Source of the DNA: VAXT01 sp963698015
Lineage (GTDB): Bacteria; Actinomycetota; Thermoleophilia; Gaiellales; Gaiellaceae
Length of the DNA stretch: 64,000 bases
NCBI GenBank assembly: GCA_963698015.1
Contig: OY969109.1
Location: 2,852,001 to 2,916,000 of the forward strand
Direction: 5' to 3'
The position numbers and the translations under genes are program-made. Shown here in pieces: positions 35,367 through 44,281 of the stretch. Position 1 is the first letter of the stretch; each line of letters starts with the position of its first letter. The notes under the pieces are model-generated. The model searched no databases, was not told where the DNA came from, and saw only the letters and a program-made list of their open reading frames with translations.

Positions 35367-35449
35367 CTCAGTCAGGTAAGACCGCTCACGCGCGTGGGAG
35401 ATAGCCCCACGCCGCCAAGTTCACTCGACCGAGTGACGCCCGTTCGAGC

Positions 35450-35476
35450 CCTGTCCGGTGCCAGGCACCGGACAGG
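35450..35476. repeat. Perfect 13-bp-arm palindrome, REP or terminator type
   Basis: CCTGTCCGGTGCC and GGCACCGGACAGG flank a single A. The stem ends 6 nt past the thiolase stop. It has no T-run, so it is either a hairpin that protects mRNA ends or a dispersed repeat like the GGGGTC and GGGACAGTCCC palindromes elsewhere in the window. Confidence 0.75.
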
Positions 35477-35482
35477 TCCTGT

Positions 35483-36634
35483 CTAGACCTCGAGCAGGAT
35501 TGCGTCGCCCTGGCCGCCGCCCGAGCAGATCGCCGCGAGGCCGAGGCCGCCGCCGTTGCGGCGCAACTCGTGGACCATCGTCCCCAGGATCCGCGCGCCC
35601 GAGGCGCCGATCGGATGCCCGAGCGCGACCGCGCCGCCGTTCACGTTCACCTTCTCCTCGTCCGCGCCGAGCATCTTCGCCGAGTTCAGCACGACCGACG
35701 AGAACGCCTCGTTCAGCTCGACGCGCTCCACGTCGTCGATCGTCTTGCCCGCGTTCCCGAGCGCGATCGCCCCAGCCTTTGCCGGTGTCCGCGCGAGGTA
35801 GGCGAAGTCGTCGGCGACGAAGCCCTGCGAGACGATCGTCGCGAGCACCTCGAGCCCGCGCCGCTTCGCGAACTCCTCGCTCGCAACCACCACCGCGCCC
35901 GCCCCGTCGTTCACGCCAGGCGCGTTGCCGGCGGTCGTCGTGCCCTCCGGGTCGAAGACGGGCTTCAGCGCCGAGAGCTTCTCGAGCGAGGTGTCGCGCC
36001 TGGGGCCCTCGTCGACGGCCAGGTCGCCGACCGGGAAGATCTCATCCGCGAAGCGGCCCTCGTCGATCGCCGCGACGGCGCGCTCGTGCGATCGGACCGC
36101 CCAGCGATCCTGCTCCTCGCGCGAGATCCCGAGCTCACGGCTGACGAACGAGGCCTGCTCGACCATGTGGCGGTTGTCGAAGGTCGACGTGAGCCCGTCG
36201 TGGACCATCGAGTCGATCAGCGTCCCGTCGCCGAGCCGGTAGCCGAAGCGCGCCTTCTCGAGCAGGTACGGCGCGTTCGACATCGACTCCATGCCGCCAG
36301 TGACGATCAACTCGTGGTCGCCGGCGCGGATCATCGCGTCCGCGATCTCGACGGCCCTGATCGAGGAGGCGCAGACCTTGTTGACCGTGTCCGCGCCGAC
36401 CTCTTTCGGAATGCCCGCCGCGATCGCGGCCTGCCGGGCCGGAGCCTGGCCCACCCCCGCCTGAAGAACTTCGCCCATGATCACGTACTCGACCTCGTTC
36501 GGCTCGAGGCCGGCCCGTTCGAGCGCGGCCTTGATCGCGATCGCGCCCAGCTCCGTCGCCTTGTATCCGGCGAGGCCGCCGCCGAGCTTTCCGAACGGCG
36601 TTCGCGCGGTGGCGACGATGACTGACCGGCTCAT
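35483..36634 (-). CDS. Acetyl-CoA C-acyltransferase (thiolase)
   Basis: 383 residues. The nucleophilic Cys88 lies in NKVCASSIRAVEIAD; the GHPIGASGARILGTM His motif and CSGGGQGDAILLEV Cys motif complete the active site. N-terminus RSVIVATARTPFGKLGGGL. It performs the last beta-oxidation cleavage or acetoacetyl-CoA formation. Slightly shorter than many family members (about 390), with no missing motif. Confidence 0.95.
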   Translation of the reverse strand: MSRSVIVATARTPFGKLGGGLAGYKATELGAIAIKAALERAGLEPNEVEYVIMGEVLQAGVGQAPARQAAIAAGIPKEVGADTVNKVCASSIRAVEIADAMIRAGDHELIVTGGMESMSNAPYLLEKARFGYRLGDGTLIDSMVHDGLTSTFDNRHMVEQASFVSRELGISREEQDRWAVRSHERAVAAIDEGRFADEIFPVGDLAVDEGPRRDTSLEKLSALKPVFDPEGTTTAGNAPGVNDGAGAVVVASEEFAKRRGLEVLATIVSQGFVADDFAYLARTPAKAGAIALGNAGKTIDDVERVELNEAFSSVVLNSAKMLGADEEKVNVNGGAVALGHPIGASGARILGTMVHELRRNGGGLGLAAICSGGGQGDAILLEV

Positions 36635-36715
36635 GCTGATGAGCGTAACAACGCGCCTCGAGACCGCAGCGCGCGCTCCTGATGTTCTGTAACGCCTGCT
36701 ACGTTGGAGTTAGAG

Positions 36716-37405
36716 ATGGACCACCTGGCTGCAGTCGGCGATCCCGAGCTCCGCGAGGCGCTGCTCTTCGCGAGGAGCCACGCGCGCCCGGTGACCGCGG
36801 ACGAGCTCGCCGGGGCCAAGGGGCTGCACAGGAACGTGGCCCGCTCCCGGCTCGAGCGGCTGGTCGAGGCGGGGCTGCTCGCAGTCGGCTATGAACGCCG
36901 CACCGGACGCTCGGGGCCCGGCGCCGGCCGCCCCGCGAAGACCTACGCGGTCGTCCCCCAGCTCGAGTCGATCGAGTTCCCCGATCAGAGCGAGTCGCTC
37001 GCGGGACTGCTCGTCGACGCCCTGGTCACTCGCGGCGGCGAAAAGACGCTCCACGAGGTCGGCTTCAACTTCGGGCGCGAGCTCGGCCGGTCCGCCCGAC
37101 TCCGCCCGGCGAAGAGCATCGAGGCCGGCTTCGAGCGCGTGTGCGCCGCGGTCCGGCGTCTCGGCTACCAGGCGTCGCTCGAGCACGCGGACGACGAGGG
37201 AGCGGTGATCGCAACGCCGACCTGTCCGCTCCGCCCGCTTGTGCGCGCGCGCCCGGAGGCCGTCGAGATCGACCGCGGGATGTGGGCCGGGCTTGCGAGC
37301 TGCGCGCTCGACGGCGTCGAGGTCGGGCAGGTCCGCTGCGAGACACGGGACTGCTTCGACAACCACGCATCGTGCAGGGTCGTGCTCGAGCTCACCAGGC
37401 GCTGA
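36716..37405 (+). CDS. SufR-like helix-turn-helix regulator with Cys cluster
   Basis: 229 residues from the ATG at 36716 (GGAG six nt upstream). Winged helix at the N-terminus (LREALLFARSHARPVTADELAGAKGLHRNVARSRLERLVEAGLL, then the Gly-rich wing GRSGPGAGRPAKTY). The C-terminal domain contains five cysteines in TPTCPLRPLV, LASCALDG and QVRCETRDCFDNHASCRV, which resembles the Fe-S-binding C-terminus of SufR-type repressors. Which genes it controls is unknown; it faces away from the thiolase. Confidence 0.65.
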   Translation: MDHLAAVGDPELREALLFARSHARPVTADELAGAKGLHRNVARSRLERLVEAGLLAVGYERRTGRSGPGAGRPAKTYAVVPQLESIEFPDQSESLAGLLVDALVTRGGEKTLHEVGFNFGRELGRSARLRPAKSIEAGFERVCAAVRRLGYQASLEHADDEGAVIATPTCPLRPLVRARPEAVEIDRGMWAGLASCALDGVEVGQVRCETRDCFDNHASCRVVLELTRR

Positions 37406-37442
37406 GTTTCTAAATACTGCTCTCTGGTATAAAGACGTGACA

Positions 37443-38030
37443 ATGGATTCGGCCACAGCCACCTTCGGCGGGCTCGAGCTCGTCACCAGCCCGATCGTCA
37501 TGACTCCTCGGGAAACGAGCACGGGCCTCGTCGTCTGCGCAACCGACCATCTCGGAGGCCTGCCCGGCGTAGTCGTCGACGTGGGGACCGGCTCCGGCGC
37601 GATCGCGCTCGCTGTCGCCAAGGCGGCGCCGCACGCGGCCGTCTGGGCGACGGACGTCAGCTCTGCTGCGGTGGAGCTGGCCAGGAGAAACGCGCGCCGC
37701 GCCGGGCTCAACGACAGGGTCACCGTCCGCCGCGGGAACCTGCTCGACCCGTTCGCCGGTACGGCCGACGTGATCGTCGCCAACCTGCCGTACCTTCCGC
37801 TGAGCGAGCGTCGAAGCTATCCCGAGCTCGCAGCGGAGCCGGTGAACGCCGTCTTCGCCGAGGGTGACGGGCTCGGGCTCGTGCGTCGCCTGGTCGGCGC
37901 TGCACGCCGGCGCCTCACCCCGGACGGGCTCCTCGCACTCCAGATTCGCGGCCGGATCCACGCCGCGCGGCGGCCCGAGTTGCGCGCGCTGGAGCACCTG
38001 CTCGCCGCGCCCGCATCGATCGCCGCTTAG
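37443..38030 (+). CDS. SAM-dependent methyltransferase, PrmC/HemK-like domain
   Basis: 195 residues from the ATG at 37443. Motif I VVVDVGTGSGAIALAVA, then VWATDVSSAAVELARRNARRAGL and the catalytic-type VIVANLPYLPLSERR, an NLPY version of NPPY. The helical N-terminal domain of PrmC is absent, so it is not a second release-factor methyltransferase of standard form. A TATAAA hexamer ends 9 nt upstream of the ATG, which suggests a very short leader. Confidence 0.75.
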   Translation: MDSATATFGGLELVTSPIVMTPRETSTGLVVCATDHLGGLPGVVVDVGTGSGAIALAVAKAAPHAAVWATDVSSAAVELARRNARRAGLNDRVTVRRGNLLDPFAGTADVIVANLPYLPLSERRSYPELAAEPVNAVFAEGDGLGLVRRLVGAARRRLTPDGLLALQIRGRIHAARRPELRALEHLLAAPASIAA

Positions 38031-38056
38031 ACCTCAGCTGAGGCTGCGGGTACGAT
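38028..38056 (+). promoter_or_regulatory. Promoter of the ABC exporter with palindromic spacer
   Basis: TAGACC (38028-38033), a 17-nt spacer and TACGAT (38051-38056) form a plausible housekeeping promoter. The perfect 12-mer palindrome CCTCAGCTGAGG (38032-38043) overlaps the -35 end and spacer, a place where a repressor would block polymerase. The stop codon of the methyltransferase gene overlaps the -35 box. Confidence 0.45.
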
Positions 38057-38101
38057 CAAATGGCGTGCCTCCGGCGCGTAGTTCTCTGTGCAGCGACATC
38101 G

Positions 38102-39817
38102 ATGATCAAGCTCCCATTCACCGACCCCGGCAACCCGGACACCCGGTCGCCGCTGCGTTTCCTGCTCTGGGTCGCGCGGCTCCAGTGGAAGACCCTGCTC
38201 GGGGGCGTCTTCTTCGGCGTGATCTGGATGGTCGCGCAGGCGCTCATGCCCGCGGCGATCGGCCAGGCAATCCAGAAGGGCATCGTCGACGACGACAACC
38301 AGGCGCTCGTGCAGTGGTCGCTGATCCTGCTCGGCCTCGGCGCGACGCAGGCCGCTGCGGGCGTGATGCGGCACCGGTTCGCGGTCTCCAACTGGCTGCA
38401 GGCCTCCTTCCGCATGGCGCAGATCGTCGCGCACCACGCCGCGCGCACGGGCCCCGCGATCAAGAAGGGTCACTCGACGGGCGAGGTCGTCGCGACCGTC
38501 TCGAACGACGCGATGCGGGCCGGTGGAGCGTTCGACATCACCGCGCGGCTGGCCGGCGCGTTCGTCTCGTACATCGTCGTCGCCATCATCCTCCTCTCCT
38601 CGTCCGTCGTGCTCGGGCTCGTCGTGCTGCTTGGAGTGCCGGTGCTCGTCCTGCTGATGGGCTTCGTGATCAAGCCGCTCCAGGCACGGCAGGCCGTGCA
38701 GCGCGAGGAGGTCGGCAAGCTGACCGCGCTCGGCGCGGACACGGCCGCCGGGCTGCGCGTGCTGCGGGGAATCGGCGGCGAGCATGCGTTCTTCACGCGC
38801 TACCGCACGCGCTCGCAGGAAGTGCGCCAGGCAGGCGTGCGCGTCGCGCTTCCCCAATGCACGCTCGACGCCGCCCAGGTGTTCATCCCCGGCGTCTTCG
38901 TCGTCCTGGTCACGTGGCTCGGCGCCCGCTTCGCGCTGGCCGGGAAGATCGACACGGGCGAACTCGTCGCCTTCTACGGGTACGCGGCCTTCCTCGTGCT
39001 CCCGTTGCGGACAGCGGCCGAGGCCGTCGACAAGCTGACCCGTTCGTTCGTCGGGGCGCAGCGCATGCTCCGGATCCTCGAGGTCAAGTCGGAGATCGCC
39101 GAGACGGCCCGTCCCGTGCCGGAGCCCGCGGCTCTCGTCCCGCTCCACGACCACGGCTCGGGGCTCCGCGTCGAGCCGGGACGCCTGATCGGGCTCGTCT
39201 CCGCCCAGCCCGACGAGGCCGCTGCGATCGCCGACCGGCTCGGCCGCTTCGGAGATCACGACGGCGTCCACCTCGGCGACGTTCCGCTCACGGAGCTCTC
39301 GATCGACGCGGTGCGCCGGCGAATCGTCGTCAGCGAAGCCGACCCGGTCATCTTCTCGGGCCCGCTGCGCCGCGAGCTCGACCCGTGGGAGCGCGCGGAC
39401 GGAGACGACGAGCGGATCCACACCGCGATCGCGGTCGCGAACGCGGAAGACGTCGTCGAGGCGCTGCCGGAGGGCCTGGACGCGTACGTCGACGAGCGCG
39501 GCCGCTCCTTCTCTGGCGGCCAGCGCCAGCGGCTCGTGCTCGCGAGGGCGCTCCTCTCCGACGCCGAGGTGCTCGTGCTCGTCGAGCCGACGAGCGCGGT
39601 CGACGCCCACACCGAGGCTCGCATCGCGCAGCGCCTGCGCGAGGCGAGAGAGGGCAAGACGACGGTCGTGATCACGGCCAGTCCGCTCATGCTCGACCAG
39701 ACCGACCGCGTCTTCTTCGTCGAGGACGGGCGCGTGGTCGCCGACGGGACGCACCGCGAGCTGCTGTCCGCCCACGACGGGTACCGCTGGACCGTGACCC
39801 GGGGCGAGGACCTATGA
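38102..39817 (+). CDS. ABC exporter half-transporter with degenerate P-loop
   Basis: 571 residues from the ATG at 38102. Six-helix exporter domain followed by an ATPase domain. The Walker A is absent: the place near residues 361-372 reads RLIGLVSAQPDE with no GxxGxGKS/T. The signature SFSGGQRQRL (near 469) is intact, and Walker B is weak (VLVLVEPTSAVD, Asp replaced by Val). Overlaps the next gene as ATGA, so a heterodimer is made. Upstream of the start, an ATG at 38060 would add 14 residues. Confidence 0.92.
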   Translation: MIKLPFTDPGNPDTRSPLRFLLWVARLQWKTLLGGVFFGVIWMVAQALMPAAIGQAIQKGIVDDDNQALVQWSLILLGLGATQAAAGVMRHRFAVSNWLQASFRMAQIVAHHAARTGPAIKKGHSTGEVVATVSNDAMRAGGAFDITARLAGAFVSYIVVAIILLSSSVVLGLVVLLGVPVLVLLMGFVIKPLQARQAVQREEVGKLTALGADTAAGLRVLRGIGGEHAFFTRYRTRSQEVRQAGVRVALPQCTLDAAQVFIPGVFVVLVTWLGARFALAGKIDTGELVAFYGYAAFLVLPLRTAAEAVDKLTRSFVGAQRMLRILEVKSEIAETARPVPEPAALVPLHDHGSGLRVEPGRLIGLVSAQPDEAAAIADRLGRFGDHDGVHLGDVPLTELSIDAVRRRIVVSEADPVIFSGPLRRELDPWERADGDDERIHTAIAVANAEDVVEALPEGLDAYVDERGRSFSGGQRQRLVLARALLSDAEVLVLVEPTSAVDAHTEARIAQRLREAREGKTTVVITASPLMLDQTDRVFFVEDGRVVADGTHRELLSAHDGYRWTVTRGEDL

Positions 39818-41556
39818 ACGAGCTGCTTCCGATCGCGACCGGCGACGAGCTGCGCGCGCAGGCGCGCCGGCTGGGGCGCCGCAACCGGCGGGCGCTGCTC
39901 GGCCTGGTCGGCCTGTACGCGGCCGCCGCAACCGCGGGCCTCGCTGGACCGCCGCTCCTCGGCGCGCTCGTCCAGTCCGTGCAGGACGGGACGACGACGA
40001 AGCACGTGGACGAGATCATCGGCCTGCTCGCGATCTTCCTCGTCGTCGAGACGATCCTGACCTGGTTCGCGCGCCGGGCGTCATTCGTGCTCTCGGAGAA
40101 GATCTTCGCCGAGCTGCGCGAGGACTTCATGCGCCGCGTGCTCGCGCTGCCGCTCTCGACCGTCGAGCGCGCGGGGACCGGCGACCTCGTCTCACGCACG
40201 ACCGCCGACGTCGACTCGCTCGCACGCACTGTCCGCTTCGCCATCCCGGAGACGCTGATCGCCGGGATCACGACGCTGCTCACAGTCGCCGCCGCGCTCT
40301 GGGTCAACCCGCTCGCGGCCCTGCCTGCAATCGTCGGAGTGCCGCTGCTCTTCTTCAGCACGCGCTGGTACCTGAAGCGGGCGCCCGCCGGGTACCTCTG
40401 GGAGCGAGCGTCGTACGCGACCCTCGCCGGCACCGTCAGCGAGACGGTCGAAGGCGGGCGCACCGTGGACGCCCTGAACCTGCGGGAGAAGCGCGTCCGG
40501 CGGATCGACGACGACCTCGACAACGCCTATCGCGCGGAGATGCGCACGCTCTTCCTGCGGACGGTCTGGTTCCCGACCGCTGAGTTCGCGTACGTGCTCC
40601 CGGTCGCGACCGCGCTCGCCTGGGGCGGCTACCTCGTCTCGCAGGGCCAGGCCACGATCGGCGAGGTGACCGCGGTCTCGCTGTACATGGTCAAGCTCGC
40701 CGACCCGGTCGACCGGCTGATCTCGTGGCTCGACGAGATCCAGATCGGTGCAACCTCGTTCGCGCGCCTCGTCGGAATCGTCCGCGTCCCGCCGGACCGC
40801 GAGGCGAAGGACGACGAGCCGGAGAACGAGCGCATGCGCGCCGAGGACGTCCGCTACGCGTACTACGCAGATCGCGACGTCCTGCACGGAATCGACCTCG
40901 ACCTGGAGCCGGGCGAGCGCGTGGCGGTCGTCGGGCCTTCGGGCGCTGGCAAGTCGACCCTCGGGCGCCTGCTCGCCGGGATCCACCCGCCGCGCGAAGG
41001 TCTCGTGGAGGTGGGCGGCGTACGGCTCGTCGACCTTCCGCTCGACGCCCTGCGCAAGGAGGTCGCGCTCGTCACGCAGGAGCAGCACGTCTTCGTCGGC
41101 ACGCTGGCCGAGAACCTTCGGCTCGCGCGCCCGGAGGCGACGGACGAGCAGCTCGTCGACGCCCTCGCCGCCGTGGACGCGCTCGACTGGGTGCAGGTGC
41201 TGCCGGAGATGCTCAACACCGTCGTCGGCGCCGGCGGCCATCCCTTGACGCCCGCCCAGGCGCAGCAGGTCGCGCTCGCCCGGCTCGTGCTCGCCGATCC
41301 GCACACGCTCGTCCTCGACGAGGCCACGTCGCTGCTCGACCCGCGCGCGGCGCGGCACCTCGAGCGTTCGCTCGCGTCGGTGCTCGAGGGCCGCACCGTG
41401 GTCGCGATCGCGCACCGCCTGCACACGGCCCACGACGCGGACCGGGTCGCGGTCGTCGAGGAAGGGCTGCTGCACGAGGTCGGGACGCACGCAGAGCTCG
41501 TCGAGCGGGGTGGCTCGTACGCCGCGCTCTGGGACTCCTGGCACGGCGACCGTTAG
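39814..41556 (+). CDS. ABC exporter half-transporter with intact P-loop
   Basis: 580 residues. Transmembrane domain residues 30-310, then an ATPase with Walker A VVGPSGAGKSTLGRLLAG (near 373), Q-loop VTQEQHVFVGTLAENL, Walker B TLVLDEATSLLD and switch His VVAIAHRLHTA. The signature motif is HPLTPAQAQQVALAR instead of LSGGQ (near 478). Its own Walker A would thus pair with the good signature of the preceding subunit. Likely exports a small hydrophobic compound or peptide. Confidence 0.94.
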   Translation: MNELLPIATGDELRAQARRLGRRNRRALLGLVGLYAAAATAGLAGPPLLGALVQSVQDGTTTKHVDEIIGLLAIFLVVETILTWFARRASFVLSEKIFAELREDFMRRVLALPLSTVERAGTGDLVSRTTADVDSLARTVRFAIPETLIAGITTLLTVAAALWVNPLAALPAIVGVPLLFFSTRWYLKRAPAGYLWERASYATLAGTVSETVEGGRTVDALNLREKRVRRIDDDLDNAYRAEMRTLFLRTVWFPTAEFAYVLPVATALAWGGYLVSQGQATIGEVTAVSLYMVKLADPVDRLISWLDEIQIGATSFARLVGIVRVPPDREAKDDEPENERMRAEDVRYAYYADRDVLHGIDLDLEPGERVAVVGPSGAGKSTLGRLLAGIHPPREGLVEVGGVRLVDLPLDALRKEVALVTQEQHVFVGTLAENLRLARPEATDEQLVDALAAVDALDWVQVLPEMLNTVVGAGGHPLTPAQAQQVALARLVLADPHTLVLDEATSLLDPRAARHLERSLASVLEGRTVVAIAHRLHTAHDADRVAVVEEGLLHEVGTHAELVERGGSYAALWDSWHGDR

Positions 41557-41575
41557 TAACAGAGTGTTACAAGCG

Positions 41576-43030
41576 TCAGTCGGTCTCGAGCGCGGGCTCG
41601 CCCGCTGGAACGCCGTCGTGCGCCTGCATGGGCTGATTCCTGAGCAGCAATCCACCGATCGCGGCCGCACCCAGGGCGAACAGCGCGCCGACGAGGAACG
41701 CCAGGTGGTAGCCCCCGGTGAGGGCGCTCACCTGGGACTCACCCGCGTCGAGCAGCGTGGACGTCCTCGAGCTGGCAACGCTGGCCAGGACTGCGAGACC
41801 GAGCGCGCCGCCCATCATGAACGAGGTGTTGATGATCCCGGACGCAAGCCCGGCTTCCTCAGGGGCGACATCGCTCATCGCCGCGAGCAGCACCGGGTTG
41901 AAGGCCATGCCGGCGCCGAAGCCGAGCAGGATCATGCTCGGGAGGATGTCGACGACGAAGGTCCCGTCGACCGGCGCGCGGGTGAAGAGCAAGAGCCCGG
42001 CTGCGGCAAGCGCGAGGCCCGTCGCGAGCGGCGCCCTGAAGCCGAAGCGCATCACGAGCTTGGCCGAGAGCCCGACCGAGAACGCGGCCATGATCAGGTT
42101 CGCCGGCAGGAACGCGAGCCCGATCTGGAGCGGGCTGTATCCGAGCACGAGCTGCATATAGAGCGCCGAGAGGAAGAACCAGGTGAACATGGAGGCCGCC
42201 CAGAGCACGCCGACGACGTCCGCAGTCGCGAGGTTGCGCGACTTGAAGAGCCCGAGCGGCATCAGCGGCGACCTCACCCGCATCTCGACCGCGAGGAAGA
42301 CGCCGAAGAGGATCAACGCGACGGCGAGCAGTCCGAGCGTGTGAGCGGAGGTCCAGCCCTTCTGGTTCGCGTTCACGATCGCGTAGACGGCGATCACGAG
42401 GGCGGCGGTCACGGTCACCGCGCCAGCGACGTCGAGGCGGCGCTCCCCACTCGGGAGCTGAACCTCGGGGAGCAGCCGCAACGAGAGCAGGACGACGAGA
42501 ACCCCGATCGGGAAGTTGACGAGGAAGATCCAGTGCCAGCTGATCACGTCCGTGAGGATCCCGCCCAGGAGGACGCCGAGGCTTCCGCCGCCGGCCGCGA
42601 CGAACCCGAAGATGCCCATCGCCTTCGCGCGCTCGCCCGGATCGGTGAAGAGATTGACCATCAGGGAGAGCGAGACCGCGGAGGCGACTGCGCCGCCGAC
42701 CCCCTGGACGCTCCGGGCGACGACGAGGAACTCTTGCGACGTCGCCAGGCCGCACGCGAGCGACGCCAGAGTGAAAACGCTGATCCCGATCAGGAAGAGA
42801 CGCCGGTGGCCGTAGAGGTCGCCGAGCCTGCCGCCCAGCAATAGGAACCCGCCGTACGTGAGCAGGTAGGCGTTCACCACCCATGCAAGCGACGTGTCCG
42901 AGAAGCCGAGGTCGTCCTTGATCGAAGGCAGCGCGACGCCGACGATGGTGACGTCGAGGACGATCATCAGGCTCGCCAGGCAGAGGACGTAGAGGGCGAG
43001 CCAGCGGGCTCGGGCGTCGAGGTTGCTCAT
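41576..43030 (-). CDS. MFS efflux pump of the DHA2 (EmrB/QacA) family
   Basis: 484 residues with 14 helices. Motifs LMIVLDVTIVGVALPSIKDDLGFS (helix 1), AYLLTYGGFLLLGGRLGDLYGHRRLFLIG (motif A), RSVQGVGGAVASAVSLSLMVNLF and GVLLGGILTDVISWHWIFLVNFPIG (motif C). These are typical of proton-driven drug efflux. It is convergent to the ABC exporter, so two efflux systems lie side by side. Substrate unknown. Confidence 0.93.
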   Translation of the reverse strand: MSNLDARARWLALYVLCLASLMIVLDVTIVGVALPSIKDDLGFSDTSLAWVVNAYLLTYGGFLLLGGRLGDLYGHRRLFLIGISVFTLASLACGLATSQEFLVVARSVQGVGGAVASAVSLSLMVNLFTDPGERAKAMGIFGFVAAGGGSLGVLLGGILTDVISWHWIFLVNFPIGVLVVLLSLRLLPEVQLPSGERRLDVAGAVTVTAALVIAVYAIVNANQKGWTSAHTLGLLAVALILFGVFLAVEMRVRSPLMPLGLFKSRNLATADVVGVLWAASMFTWFFLSALYMQLVLGYSPLQIGLAFLPANLIMAAFSVGLSAKLVMRFGFRAPLATGLALAAAGLLLFTRAPVDGTFVVDILPSMILLGFGAGMAFNPVLLAAMSDVAPEEAGLASGIINTSFMMGGALGLAVLASVASSRTSTLLDAGESQVSALTGGYHLAFLVGALFALGAAAIGGLLLRNQPMQAHDGVPAGEPALETD

Positions 43031-43090
43031 TCGCTACGCGTCTCCTTGTCGTCGAGTTTCAAGCCTTTAGACCTTCCAACGACCTGGAAC

Positions 43091-43112
43091 TCATCGGCCG
43101 TCCCGCCGATGA
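43091..43112. promoter_or_regulatory. Inverted repeat between divergent DHA2 and STAS genes
   Basis: TCATCGGC (43091-43098) and GCCGATGA (43105-43112) form a perfect 8-bp inverted repeat with a 6-nt centre, in the only gap between the efflux gene and the small STAS-like gene. It may be an operator; no nearby regulator gene was seen. Confidence 0.35.
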
Positions 43113-43147
43113 ATTCGGCGCCGTGGTGCCGTCTTAGAGGAACCGAT

Positions 43148-43339
43148 ATGCCTGCCTACGTGTGCGACCTCAGCGGCGCGCGACCGACCGCCGCCACGGT
43201 CGACTCCCTCGCCCGGCTCGCCCTCCTGCTCCGTCGCGAGGGCTCCCGGCTCGTTCTCCGGCACGCACCGCACGAGCTGGACGAGCTGATCGCGTTCATG
43301 GGGCTGACGGAGGCGCTAGGCGTCGAGGCGGGGCGGTAG
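43148..43339 (+). CDS. Small STAS-like protein
   Basis: 63 residues from the ATG at 43148 (AGAGGAA 5 nt upstream). The pattern VDSLARLALLLRREGSRLVLRHAPHELDELIAFMGLTEALGV matches the second half of STAS/anti-sigma-antagonist domains. It lacks the usual first strand and the phosphorylatable Ser segment, so it is a minimal form. Its 3' end overlaps the convergent sigma factor gene by 24 nt. Role unknown. Confidence 0.55.
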   Translation: MPAYVCDLSGARPTAATVDSLARLALLLRREGSRLVLRHAPHELDELIAFMGLTEALGVEAGR

Positions 43340-44272
43340 CCCGAAGAGCGGAAAGAGCGTCTCGGTCTCGAGGAAGAACGTGAGCTCGACGATCTTGCCG
43401 TTCTCGATCTCGAGCACCTGGAGCGCCCACGGGTCGTGGCCGCTGCCGCTGTCGCTCGGCTTGTACTGGCCGAAGGCCGGCGCGCCGTTGGCCGCGACGG
43501 TCGGGATCACGCGTGAGCCCTCGCACCCGATGCCCGGGCCGAACCACCAGGCGAAGATGTCGTCTCGGCCGCGCAGCCACATGTCGAACGGTGGCATGGA
43601 CTGGATCGCGTCTTCCTGGATCAGCGAGGTGAGTGCGTCCATGTCGTACGCCTCGAAGGCCTCGACGTAGCGCGCGAGCAGGTCCGCATCGGCTCGGTCG
43701 ACCGAGCGCGACGCGTCGCCCAGCTCGAGGTTGCTCGCCTCGAGCGTCGCCCTCGCCCGCTGGAGCGCGCTGTTCACGGACGCGACGCTCGTGTCGAGCA
43801 GCTCCGCGACCTCGCTCGCCTTCCAGCGCAGGACCTCGCACAGGATGAGGACGGCCCGCTGACGGGGCGGGAGGTGCTGGAGGGCGGCGACGAGCGCGAG
43901 CCGCGTCGTCTCGTTCGACTCCGCGACCGCGGCCGGGTCGGGGATGGGCTGCACCCAGGTCGCCTCGGGGAGCGTGTTCAGACTTGACTCGACGGGCTCC
44001 CGCGACGGGCCGAGATCCATCGGGCGCGCACGCCGCTCGCGGCCGCCGAGCATGTCGAGACAGACGTTCGTCGCGATCTTGTAGAGCCACGACCGAAGCT
44101 GCGAACGGCCCTCGAAGCGGTCGATCGCACGCCAGGCGCGGATGAACGTCTCCTGGACGGCGTCCTCCGCCTCGAAGGGCGACGCGAGCATCCGGTAGCA
44201 GTGCGCCGTCAGCTCGCCGCGATACTGCTCGAACTGGGCCTCGAGCTCCTGTGCGGCCGGAGTGGTCTGCAC
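43316..44272 (-). CDS. ECF sigma factor with C-terminal SnoaL-like domain (SigG/SigJ type)
   Basis: 318 residues from a GTG at 44272. Sigma2 (YRGELTAHCYRMLASPFEAEDAVQETFIRAWRAI) and sigma4 (LVAALQHLPPRQRAVLILCEVLRWKASEVAELLDTSVASVNSALQRARATL) are followed by a roughly 120-residue SnoaL/NTF2-like domain (DADLLARYVEAFEAYDMDALTSLIQEDAIQSMPP...). Such extended ECFs act without a classic anti-sigma factor; the extra domain regulates activity. Target promoters cannot be read. Confidence 0.9.
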   Translation of the reverse strand: MQTTPAAQELEAQFEQYRGELTAHCYRMLASPFEAEDAVQETFIRAWRAIDRFEGRSQLRSWLYKIATNVCLDMLGGRERRARPMDLGPSREPVESSLNTLPEATWVQPIPDPAAVAESNETTRLALVAALQHLPPRQRAVLILCEVLRWKASEVAELLDTSVASVNSALQRARATLEASNLELGDASRSVDRADADLLARYVEAFEAYDMDALTSLIQEDAIQSMPPFDMWLRGRDDIFAWWFGPGIGCEGSRVIPTVAANGAPAFGQYKPSDSGSGHDPWALQVLEIENGKIVELTFFLETETLFPLFGLPPRLDA

Positions 44273-44281
44273 GTCTCCAGC

